From JAEUOS01 sp031423955 (GTDB lineage Bacteria > Pseudomonadota > Gammaproteobacteria > Burkholderiales > JAEUOS01): DNA of 15,610 nucleotides. The notes beneath the pieces are model-generated. The model was given only the letters and a program-made list of their open reading frames with translations. It made no database searches and had not been told where the DNA came from. A program made the translations under genes and the position numbers. The stretch spans positions 1-15,610 of the forward strand of contig JANPGJ010000459.1 of the NCBI GenBank assembly GCA_031423955.1. The letters are read 5' to 3'. Shown here piece after piece: positions 7,074 to 13,673 of this stretch. Positions within the stretch are counted from its first letter, which is position 1; every line of letters starts with the position of its first letter.

Positions 7074-8393
7074 ATGAGCGGAAGAAACACATTGGTCTCA
7101 CGCGGCCACTTTTCCGTGATCAGCGCCCTGGCGCTATCGGCGACCATGGCGCTGACGCCGGCACATGCGCAACGCGCCGCAACACCGATCATCAGCGCAT
7201 CACCACAGTCCGCCGGGGTCTCGGCGCAGCGTCTTGAACGCCTGACAGCGGCATTCAGGAAGGAAGTGGACGAAAAACGCCTGCCCGGCGCGGTGATGAT
7301 GATCTCGCGCAAGGGCAAGCTGGTGTATTCGCAAGCGGTCGGCCTGCGTGACCCGAAAGCCGCCGATGCCACCCGTGCCGACACACTGTTTCGCATCTAC
7401 TCGATGACCAAGCCGATCGTCTCGGTGGCGGCGATCATCCTGATGGAAGACGGCGTGCTGCAGTTGAGCGACCCGGTGGCCAAGTGGCTGCCGCCGTTTG
7501 CCGAGATGAAAGTCGCCACCGCCGCCGGCGAGGTCGCGGCGGCGCGCCCGATGACCGTGCAGGACCTGCTGCGCCACACCGCAGGCCTGCCTTATGGCGA
7601 ACTGACCGCCAACGCCGCCGTCAAGGATGCCTTGACCAAGGCCGGCATCTACAAGCCGAATGTCATCGACTTCGACATCCGCGACCTGACCCCGGCCGAG
7701 TTCGTCGAGCGGCTGGCGAAAGTGCCGCTGATCCATCAGCCCGGCACCACCTGGGAATACAGCCTGGCCTCCGACGTGCTGGGCCGGGTGGTCGAATCAG
7801 CGTCGAAAAAACGACTCGGCGACTTCATGGCCGAGCGTATTTTCCAGCCTCTCGGCATGAACGACACCGCCTTCTTTGTGCCGCCCGGCAAGCTGCCACG
7901 CCTGGCCGAGCCGTTTGAAAAGGACGCGGTTTCCGGCGCGCCGATCCGCCTGATCGATGCATCGAAACAGCCGGGCAACGACTCCGGCGGCGCCGGCCTG
8001 ATCTCGACCGCCGGCGACTATTTGCGCTTCGCGCAGATGATGGCCAACGGCGGCACGCTTGGCGGCAAACGCATCCTGAGCCGCACCAGCGTGCAGCTGA
8101 TGACCTCGGACCACCTCGGCAAGATCACGACTGCCGCGACACCCGGCGGCGGCGTGCTCGGCTCGCGCCCCTACACCTTCGGCCTGGGCTTCGCGGTGCG
8201 CCCCGCCGATGGCCTGGCGCCGATCGCCGGCTCGGCCGGCGACTTCGACTGGGGTGGTTATGCCGGCACCAGTTTCTGGGTCGATCCGAAAGAGCAACTG
8301 GTCGCGGTCCTGATGGTGCAATCGGCCGGTACGCTGCGCCTGTATCACCGCAACCTGTTTCGCCAGTTGGTCTATCAATCGATCGCGGATTGA
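7074..8393 (+). CDS. Exported serine beta-lactamase-like hydrolase (class C / family VIII esterase type)
   Basis: A 439-residue protein with a strong GGAGGAG ribosome binding site 8 bases before the ATG. The signal peptide covers residues 1-32 (hydrophobic ISALALSATMAL, cleavage near AHAQ). The catalytic SxxK motif is SMTK at 110-113, so Ser110 is the nucleophile and Lys113 the base. Tyr229 in EYSLASDVLG is the YxN-position tyrosine, with Leu in place of Asn as often seen in family VIII esterases. GDFDWGGYAGT at 389-399 is where the KTG-like box falls. Such proteins are usually esterases or peptidases rather than true resistance enzymes, and no antibiotic substrate should be assumed. It lies 100 bases downstream of the ATPase gene, on the same strand, and appears independent. 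A short repeat duplicates its stop region. Confidence 0.92.
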   Translation: MSGRNTLVSRGHFSVISALALSATMALTPAHAQRAATPIISASPQSAGVSAQRLERLTAAFRKEVDEKRLPGAVMMISRKGKLVYSQAVGLRDPKAADATRADTLFRIYSMTKPIVSVAAIILMEDGVLQLSDPVAKWLPPFAEMKVATAAGEVAAARPMTVQDLLRHTAGLPYGELTANAAVKDALTKAGIYKPNVIDFDIRDLTPAEFVERLAKVPLIHQPGTTWEYSLASDVLGRVVESASKKRLGDFMAERIFQPLGMNDTAFFVPPGKLPRLAEPFEKDAVSGAPIRLIDASKQPGNDSGGAGLISTAGDYLRFAQMMANGGTLGGKRILSRTSVQLMTSDHLGKITTAATPGGGVLGSRPYTFGLGFAVRPADGLAPIAGSAGDFDWGGYAGTSFWVDPKEQLVAVLMVQSAGTLRLYHRNLFRQLVYQSIAD

Positions 8394-8437
8394 GGCGCGG
8401 CCAATCGCGGATCAGTCACGCATGTCAAGGCGCGGCC
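8382..8437. repeat. Two-part direct repeat across the hydrolase stop codon
   Basis: ATCGCGGAT occurs at 8382-8390 and 8404-8412; AGGCGCGGCC occurs at 8393-8402 and 8428-8437. The two blocks appear in the same order in both copies, with spacers of 2 and 15 bases. The first copy contains the last codons and the TGA of the hydrolase. This looks like an old local duplication of the gene's 3' end. Confidence 0.45.
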
Positions 8438-8451
8438 GCGACCACGGCCGC
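8432..8451 (+). terminator. GC-rich hairpin downstream of the hydrolase gene
   Basis: GCGGCCG (8432-8438), loop CGACCA, CGGCCGC (8445-8451): a perfect 7-bp GC-only stem beginning 39 bases after the stop codon. There is no T-run after it, so it may slow polymerase or protect the transcript end rather than act as a textbook intrinsic terminator. Downstream, 8454-8480 holds three imperfect copies of a 9-base TTGCCGCCR-like unit. Nothing else recognisable lies between this gene and the convergent PEP-CTERM gene. Confidence 0.4.
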
Positions 8452-8633
8452 CCTTGCCGCCATTGCCGCCGTTGCCTGCGTGCTCGCCGATTGGAACCGC
8501 GCGATTCGGCGACCACGATGCGGGCCGAATCCGGCGATCGCAAAACGGGCGGTCAGCCGATTCGGCACCGGACTCCGATTGACCGGGCGGGCATGGCCAG
8601 CCGAAACCGGCCGCAGCCATGTCCTGCCGGTAG

Positions 8634-9845
8634 TCATGCCCCGTAATCACCCTGCATGCGCTTGCCGCTTGTGGTCGACAGCACCAGCGCCGGCCCGAAC
8701 ATCAGCAGGGACAAGGATCCAGACTCGGGAACCGGCGTGAGAAGGTAAAGGCGGGATTGAAGTGCGCTTTGCGCGAGGATCTGTCCGGCGTCATTGATCG
8801 AGAACGCAATACCGAGCCAGTCTCCACCCGGCAACTGAACCTGTGTATTGAGGTCGGTAAGGCCCAAGCCATCCGCGCCGGATGCGACCGCATTTCTGCC
8901 AAGTTTCCCGACCACCTGGCCGGCGTTGTTGATGCCAAGGAATTCCGAAAATAGCGAATCGCTCCCGGACGTCGACCGTTGGCTGGCGATGATCGAGGTT
9001 CCGATCCCATTTGCGCCCGTGATCACCCATTGCCCTTGCGAAAGCCCAAGTAGCCGACCACTCGCGTTGATGGCCCCGATATTGGCAGGCGCATCAAGAA
9101 CGTGAAATCCTGTACCGCCGGGATCGGTGATGTAGGTGCCGTTGCCGCCGGCGCTGCTAAAGGAACCCACCATCTGCCCGGCATCATTGATGAACTCGGG
9201 AGAAAGGCTTGCCGGCGTCTGTTGGCCGTTCGAATCGATGACCGCGCCCGGTACAAGCATGGCGCCGGCTCCATTCGGACCAGTCACGAAACTTCTCACT
9301 CCGCCGCCGTCGAATATGACGGTACCGATCACCTGGCCGCGGGCATTGACGCCATGCGCGGTTGACGATGCAACCGTGAAGCTTTGACCGTCCAGCGTCA
9401 ACGCTGATCCGACCGGCAGGATCGGCGTTTTGCCAGCCCCGCCCGGCCCGGTAATGAACGCCTCCGATCGCACTACAGCACCGAATCCGGCGCTTACGGT
9501 TCGCACGGTACCTGCCACTTGGCCCAGGTCATTGACGCCACGCGCGTCGACAAAGCTGCCGAGGGAGGTCCCATTCCAGAACAATCCCAATTCGGTCGCT
9601 CCGGTACCGTTCGTGCCGGTCAGAACGTAGTGAATCTGGTTTCCGCGGAAAACATTGGCGAGGATCTGGCCCGAACCGTTCATGCTCGTCTGGTGGGTCA
9701 CGGTGGTGTCGAATGCAACGCCGCCGAAAAACCCGATGTCATGGGCGGTATAAGCCTGCCCGAAGGCAGGACTGCCCGTCAACACGGCATACGCACACAT
9801 TGCCTTCGCCAATGCGGCCAGTAGTCTGTTGTTCATCATCATCAT
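8634..9845 (-). CDS. Secreted repeat protein with degenerate PEP-CTERM sorting tail
   Basis: A 403-residue exported protein. The N-terminus is a signal peptide (RLLAALAKAMCAYAVL, cleavage near AFGQA). The body is built from about seven repeats with the core [IVM]N-x-x-G-[QR]-[VIML] (for example MNGSGQI, VNDLGQV, VNARGQV, INDAGQM, INASGRL, INNAGQV, INDAGQI), most followed by a TGPNGAGA-like stretch; this resembles HAF-repeat proteins. The C-terminus has VPESG from residue 372, a hydrophobic segment (LSLLMFGPALVLS) and basic GKR, as in PEP-CTERM signals recognised by exosortase; VPES replaces the usual VPEP, and nine residues follow GKR. A surface or biofilm-matrix role is inferred. Four consecutive ATGs (9845, 9842, 9839, 9836) follow GGGGAG at 9849-9854; spacing favours 9842 or 9839. 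No exosortase gene is nearby. Confidence 0.85.
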   Translation of the reverse strand: MMMMNNRLLAALAKAMCAYAVLTGSPAFGQAYTAHDIGFFGGVAFDTTVTHQTSMNGSGQILANVFRGNQIHYVLTGTNGTGATELGLFWNGTSLGSFVDARGVNDLGQVAGTVRTVSAGFGAVVRSEAFITGPGGAGKTPILPVGSALTLDGQSFTVASSTAHGVNARGQVIGTVIFDGGGVRSFVTGPNGAGAMLVPGAVIDSNGQQTPASLSPEFINDAGQMVGSFSSAGGNGTYITDPGGTGFHVLDAPANIGAINASGRLLGLSQGQWVITGANGIGTSIIASQRSTSGSDSLFSEFLGINNAGQVVGKLGRNAVASGADGLGLTDLNTQVQLPGGDWLGIAFSINDAGQILAQSALQSRLYLLTPVPESGSLSLLMFGPALVLSTTSGKRMQGDYGA

Positions 9846-9955
9846 TTACTCCCCGACCATCCGAAGCTTGCGCGCCGCGCGAGATAAGGTCACGCTTTCC
9901 GGCGCGACTTCCGTGGCGCAGACACCCCGGCGCGGTGATGGACAAATCAATTCGC

Positions 9956-9995
9956 GTCAACCGTTTTGACAAGAATCGCCAGCCTCGAGTATGGC
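9956..9995 (+). promoter_or_regulatory. Possible sigma-70 promoter with overlapping dyad, pointing away from the PEP-CTERM gene
   Basis: TTGACA at 9966-9971 is a consensus -35, followed after 18 bases by TATGGC at 9990-9995. GTCAA (9956-9960) and TTGAC (9966-9970) form a 5-bp dyad that overlaps the -35. It would drive plus-strand transcription into the inverted-repeat cluster at 10015-10082 and then antisense to the rhodanese gene end. No coding gene follows on that strand, so it may be a chance match. Confidence 0.25.
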
Positions 9996-10014
9996 GACTG
10001 GGAACGATTGCGCA

Positions 10015-10082
10015 TCCCCATATGTGGGGAGGACAGCCTTGCACTGTCCGGGTGCGCGCTTGCACTTGCGGCATGGCGCCGC
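10015..10082. repeat. Cluster of four back-to-back inverted repeats
   Basis: Four non-overlapping stem-loops almost fill 68 bases: TCCCCA-TATG-TGGGGA (10015-10030), GGACAG-N7-CTGTCC (10031-10049), GTGC-N6-GCAC (10052-10065) and GCGGC-N5-GCCGC (10068-10082). All arms are perfect, and gaps between units are 0-2 bases. On the minus strand the cluster follows the rhodanese stop codon by about 10 bases and lies about 170 bases before the PEP-CTERM start. It could be a transcript end, a processing structure, a leader element or a small RNA. No T-run follows on either strand. Confidence 0.5.
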
Positions 10083-10092
10083 CCCTGTCAAC

Positions 10093-10944
10093 TCACCCGG
10101 GAATCACTACTTTCGAATCATCGCGGTTGCCCCACTCGCCCCACGACGACACATAGTTGCGCACGCGCGGGTAGCCCAGCGACTTGAGTGCCAGAAAGGT
10201 GGAGGCGGATCGGTAACCGCCGTGGCACACCGGAATGATGGTCTTGTCCGGCAGCACGCCCCGGGATTCGTACAGGTCCCGAATCTGCTGCGGCGGCTTG
10301 AACATGCCGCGGGCGTCGAGATGCTCGCGCCAGAACACATGCACCGCGCCCGGAATCGTCCCGCTGCGCCGCGCCCGCTTCTCGACGCCGCGATATTCCG
10401 ACTCGCGCCTGACATCGACGATCACGGCACTGGCGTCGTCGATCGCCTGATGCACATCGAAGCGCGTTGCCAGCACGCTGAGATCGAACACCGCCTTGAA
10501 CGGCGGCGGCGTCGGCGGCATCAGCGCCGGATCGGGATGCGGCGGCGCCTGCTCCACACGCACCAACGGCTGACCGCTCGCCTGCCATGCGGCGCTGCCG
10601 CCATCGAGCATGCGCGCATCAGGATGCCCGAGCACGGCCAGGAGCCACATCGCGCGCGAGGCACGCTCGCCGGATTCATGGTCGTAGACCACCACCGGCT
10701 TGTCACGCGCGACACCGCGCGCGCCGAACAGGGTCGGGAAGATCGCGAGGAAGGCGTTCAGCGGCGCTTCGGCCGAATCGTTCAGGCTGATGCCGTAGAG
10801 ATCGAGGTGCCGCGCACCGCCGATGCGACCGAGCGCGAAGTCCTCGGCCGGGCGCAGGTCGAGCAGGGTGACCTCACCCAGGCGATCGCTCAAATCGCGC
10901 GCCGAGATCAAATACCGCTGCTCTGCAAATTCACTGATCGCCAT
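10093..10944 (-). CDS. Tandem-rhodanese sulfurtransferase
   Basis: A 283-residue protein with two rhodanese domains, close to the usual length of thiosulfate/3-mercaptopyruvate sulfurtransferases. Domain 1 (about 10-130) has TLLDLRPAEDFALGRIGGARH, but its former active loop reads YDHESGERASR without cysteine, as is normal for the inactive domain. Domain 2 (about 150-275) has VIVDVRRESEYRG, GTIPGAVHVFW and the active loop CHGGYRS at 240-246, with Cys240 as the persulfide carrier. No signal peptide is seen, so it is cytoplasmic. The ATG at 10944 has GAGG 5 bases upstream; a TTG nine codons earlier is a poorer start. It follows the broken Bug gene by 79 bases on the same strand and may share its transcript. 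The loop resembles neither the classic CRKGVTA nor CGSGVTA, so the physiological sulfur donor is unclear. Confidence 0.9.
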   Translation of the reverse strand: MAISEFAEQRYLISARDLSDRLGEVTLLDLRPAEDFALGRIGGARHLDLYGISLNDSAEAPLNAFLAIFPTLFGARGVARDKPVVVYDHESGERASRAMWLLAVLGHPDARMLDGGSAAWQASGQPLVRVEQAPPHPDPALMPPTPPPFKAVFDLSVLATRFDVHQAIDDASAVIVDVRRESEYRGVEKRARRSGTIPGAVHVFWREHLDARGMFKPPQQIRDLYESRGVLPDKTIIPVCHGGYRSASTFLALKSLGYPRVRNYVSSWGEWGNRDDSKVVIPG

Positions 10945-11023
10945 CGCAGCCTCGCGCACAATCTGAGTCAAACCGACCCGTCATCAATCGACCGCTCCGC
11001 GAGAACTGCTCGCCAGCGCCCTC

Positions 11024-11986
11024 TCAATCAATCTTGATGCCCACCCGCTTGATGATGTCGGCGAAGCGCGCCTTCTGCTCCTTCAGGTAAACCGCGAATT
11101 CGTCGGCCCCCGCGTAATCGACCACCAACCCGACACTGGTCAGGCGCTCGCGCACATCGGCCGATTGCATCACCACGTTCATCGCCGCCGACAGCCGATC
11201 GACCGCCGCCTTGGGTGTGCCGGTAGCTACCATCAAACCGATCCAGGCGCCCATGTCGTAGCCCGGCAGGTTGACTGTATCGGCCAGCGGCTCGATCCCG
11301 GGCGCCAGCGGCGTTGACTTGGCGATGCTGATGCCGTAAGCGCGCAGGCGACCGGCGCGCACCAGCGGCATGGTGCCGGCAACCGTCTCCAGCGCATAGG
11401 CGACCTGGCCGCCGGCCACATCGGTCAGGGCCGGTGCACTGCCCTTGTAGGGCACATGGGTGACCGTCAGGCCGGCGCGAATGTTGAAGGCCTCGGCCAC
11501 GATGTGCGCGGTGGCGCCGGTACCCGATGACGCGAAGCTGTACTTGCCTGGATTGGCCTTGACCAGGGCGACAAACTCCTTCGCGTTGGTGGCCGGAAAC
11601 GACGGCGCGGTCACCAGGATGTATGGCGAGAGGCCGCCGCGCGCAACCGGTATCAGGTCTTTTTCCGGGTCGAACGGCGTCTTCTGCAACAGCGGGTTGA
11701 TGGTGACCGGCCCGCTGGAGCCCATCAACAGGATTTAGCCGTCGGCCGGCGCCTTGGCCGCAAAATCGGTGCCGGTCATGCCGCCGGCGCCGGCGCGGTT
11801 TTCCGCCACCACCGGCTGGCCCAGCACTTCGGACAGCTTTTGCGCGACCACGCGGCCGACCAGGTCGGTGGCCTGTCCCGGTGGCCATGGAATGACCATG
11901 CGTAAGGGGCGATTCGGATACGCCTGCTGCGCCAGCGCCGCGCCACACAGCATAAGCAAACCCAGGAAAGCACTGATTTTTCGCAT
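11024..11986 (-). pseudogene. Bug/TctC-family binding protein gene interrupted by one in-frame TAA
   Basis: Read through its single stop, the frame codes for 320 positions of a complete Bug protein. It has a signal peptide (residues 1-21, cleavage near LAQQA), VIPWPPGQATD, ENRAGAGG, KAPADG, then TAA at 11737-11735 as codon 84, then ILLMGSSGP, HVPYKGSAPAL, GRLRAYG and a normal C-terminus. The stop falls where the family motif APDGYT has Tyr, so a single change from TAC or TAT explains it. There is no frameshift, and the remaining 236 codons are intact, so the break is recent or a sequence error. GGAGA precedes the ATG at 11986. An internal ATG at 11725 could start only a signal-less fragment. 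It is divergent from the third Bug gene and upstream of the rhodanese. Confidence 0.85.
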
Positions 11987-12118
11987 TGTGGATGTCTCCG
12001 TTGTTGAAGGTCGCGGGCCGGATAATGCACTAATTGGCTGCACACCGGGGAACCACGGTCGATCATCCCGCACGGCATGAATCTGGCTTGCGTCTGGCAG
12101 TCAGTATGATGCTGATCA

Positions 12119-12142
12119 CCTGCCGGCGTGAGCGTCGGCAGG
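12119..12142 (+). promoter_or_regulatory. 10-bp stem-loop in the leader of the third Bug gene
   Basis: CCTGCCGGCG (12119-12128), loop TGAG, CGTCGGCAGG (12133-12142): nine Watson-Crick pairs and one G-T, with a four-base loop. It ends 26 bases before the start codon and about 15 bases before the ribosome binding site. No T-run follows, so it is better read as a leader hairpin that affects translation or RNA stability, or as a protein site, than as a terminator. Confidence 0.5.
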
Positions 12143-12168
12143 AATGTACCGCCTTCGAGGGAGCGCGC

Positions 12169-13143
12169 ATGAATCGCCAACACTTTTTCCGTCTCTGCCT
12201 TGCCACATGGTTGCTGTGGTGCACGCCGTTGGCCCAGGCGCAGGCTTATCCGAACAAACCCATCCGGCTGGTCATTCCGCAAGCGCCGGGCGGCGGCTCG
12301 GACACCCTCGGACGGTTCATCGCGCAGAAGCTGGGCGACAGCCTGGGCCAGCAGGTGATCGTCGACAACAAGCCTGGCGCCGCCGGCATGCTCGGCGCCG
12401 AACTGGTCAAGCAGGCAGCGCCCGATGGCTACACCCTGCTGCTGTCGGCCATCGACACCATCACCGCACCGCTGGTCAGCAAGCGGGCGCCGTTCGATGG
12501 CGTGCGCGATTTCACGCCGGTGACGCAGCTCGCGCAGTCGCCCAACGTCTGGCTGGTGAGCAACGGCTTCGAGGCGAAGAGCATGAAGGAACTCGTCGAG
12601 CGGGCCCGCGCGCAGCCCGGCAAGATCGATTACGCATCCTCCGGGATCGGCGGCATGCAGCACCTGGGCGGTGAACTGCTGGTCAAGATGGCCGGCGTGC
12701 AGCTGGCCCATGTGCCGTACAAGGGCGGCCCGCCGGCATTCGCCGACGTGGTCGCCGGCCGGGTGCCGGCAATGATTTCCGGCATCCAGGGCGCGATGCC
12801 GCAAATCCGCGCCGGCAAGGTGCGCGGCCTGGCGGTCACCGGGAAGAAACGCTCGAACGCGATGCCCGACCTGCCGACCGCCGCCGAAGCACTCGGCTTG
12901 CCCGACTACGAGGTGATGAACTGGCAGGGCTTGCTGTTCCCGGCCGGCACGCCGGCGGCGATCGTCGAGCGCATCGCCGGCGAGATCGGCAAGATCCTGG
13001 CCGCGCCCGATTCCCGCGAAAAGCTTGAAGCGCTCGGCTATGAGCCGATCGGCAACACGCCGGCGCAGGCGCTGGCCGCGATGCAAGCGGAGCAGCGCAA
13101 ATGGACCGCGGTGATCCGCGAGGCCGGCATTTCCTCTGACTGA
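12169..13143 (+). CDS. Bug/TctC-family periplasmic substrate-binding protein (third copy)
   Basis: A 324-residue protein. The ATG at 12169 has AGGGAG 6 bases upstream and starts a signal peptide (LCLATWLLWCTPLAQA, cleavage near residue 26); the longer in-frame extension upstream lacks one. Signatures are LVIPQAPGGGSD at about 34-45, VDNKPGAAG at about 65-73, APDGYT at 84-89, HVPYKGGPPAF, GKVRGLA and MPDLPTAAEALG. The intact APDGYT directly shows what the neighbouring broken copy lost. It is an orphan receptor without TctA/TctB and is the first gene of a cluster with a Rid-family protein and an old yellow enzyme homologue. Substrate unknown; a small carboxylate is likely from the family. Confidence 0.93.
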   Translation: MNRQHFFRLCLATWLLWCTPLAQAQAYPNKPIRLVIPQAPGGGSDTLGRFIAQKLGDSLGQQVIVDNKPGAAGMLGAELVKQAAPDGYTLLLSAIDTITAPLVSKRAPFDGVRDFTPVTQLAQSPNVWLVSNGFEAKSMKELVERARAQPGKIDYASSGIGGMQHLGGELLVKMAGVQLAHVPYKGGPPAFADVVAGRVPAMISGIQGAMPQIRAGKVRGLAVTGKKRSNAMPDLPTAAEALGLPDYEVMNWQGLLFPAGTPAAIVERIAGEIGKILAAPDSREKLEALGYEPIGNTPAQALAAMQAEQRKWTAVIREAGISSD

Positions 13144-13197
13144 TTTTTCATCCGGCACTCCCTGCCTGTCATTGGCCCACCACGAAAGGAAATCCCG

Positions 13198-13593
13198 ATG
13201 CCCGTCACCCGCGGCAATCCACCCGGCATGAAACACATGCGTGCCACCGTCTACAACCACTATGTGCGGGTCGACCAGCCCAAAAGCATGATCTTCATCT
13301 CCGGCCAGTTGGCCCGTGACGACGACGGCAAGCAGGTCGGCGGCGGCAGCATGCTGGAGCAGACCCGGCAATGCCTGCGCAATATCGAAAAAAGCCTGGC
13401 CGCCGCCGGCGCCACCATGGCCGACGTGGTGTGGACCACGGTCTACACCACCGACATGCGCGAGTTCAAGCAGATCGTCGCGGCGCGCGAAGAGTTCGCG
13501 CGCGATCACCTGCCGACTTCAACCATGGTCGAGGTGAATCACCTGAGCGAGCCCGGCATGCTGGTGGAAATGCAGGTGATCGCCGCGGTCTGA
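13198..13593 (+). CDS. RidA/YjgF/UK114-family protein lacking the deaminase arginine
   Basis: A 131-residue protein of normal family length. The fold is recognisable from IFISGQLARDDDGKQVGG at 32-49, QTRQCLRNIEKSLAAAGATMADVV at about 55-78 and TVYTTDM at 81-87. RidA proper hydrolyses reactive 2-aminoacrylate imines using an arginine (E. coli Arg105, in PARS) and a nearby Glu120. Here the matching stretch reads PTSTMVEV, so the arginine position is Ser108, and the later Glu aligns with Gln126. It therefore probably belongs to a Rid subgroup without classic imine deaminase activity. AAAGGA precedes the ATG at 13198. It lies 54 bases after the Bug gene on the same strand. A role in handling an intermediate of the same catabolic route is inference. 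Confidence 0.9.
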   Translation: MPVTRGNPPGMKHMRATVYNHYVRVDQPKSMIFISGQLARDDDGKQVGGGSMLEQTRQCLRNIEKSLAAAGATMADVVWTTVYTTDMREFKQIVAAREEFARDHLPTSTMVEVNHLSEPGMLVEMQVIAAV

Positions 13594-13673
13594 GCGCCGC
13601 CAACCGGCCGCCTGATACCGCCTGTCACCGGCTTTGACATGCTTACGCCCTTCAACCACGATCCTTCGTACAC

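Noticed and set aside
7074..8393. Antibiotic resistance beta-lactamase
   Set aside because: SxxK and Tyr are present, but the Asn of YxN and a clear KTG box are not; the family is mostly esterases and peptidases.
8390..8740. Plus-strand frame after the hydrolase with an Ala-rich hydrophobic stretch
   Set aside because: The hydrophobic part comes from the 9-base tandem repeats and the rest is Arg/Pro-rich; no ribosome binding site and it runs into the PEP-CTERM gene.
11024..11725. Separate functional gene starting at the internal ATG after the nonsense codon
   Set aside because: It would lack the signal peptide and the first lobe strand of a Bug protein, and there is no good ribosome binding site; a remnant is the better reading.
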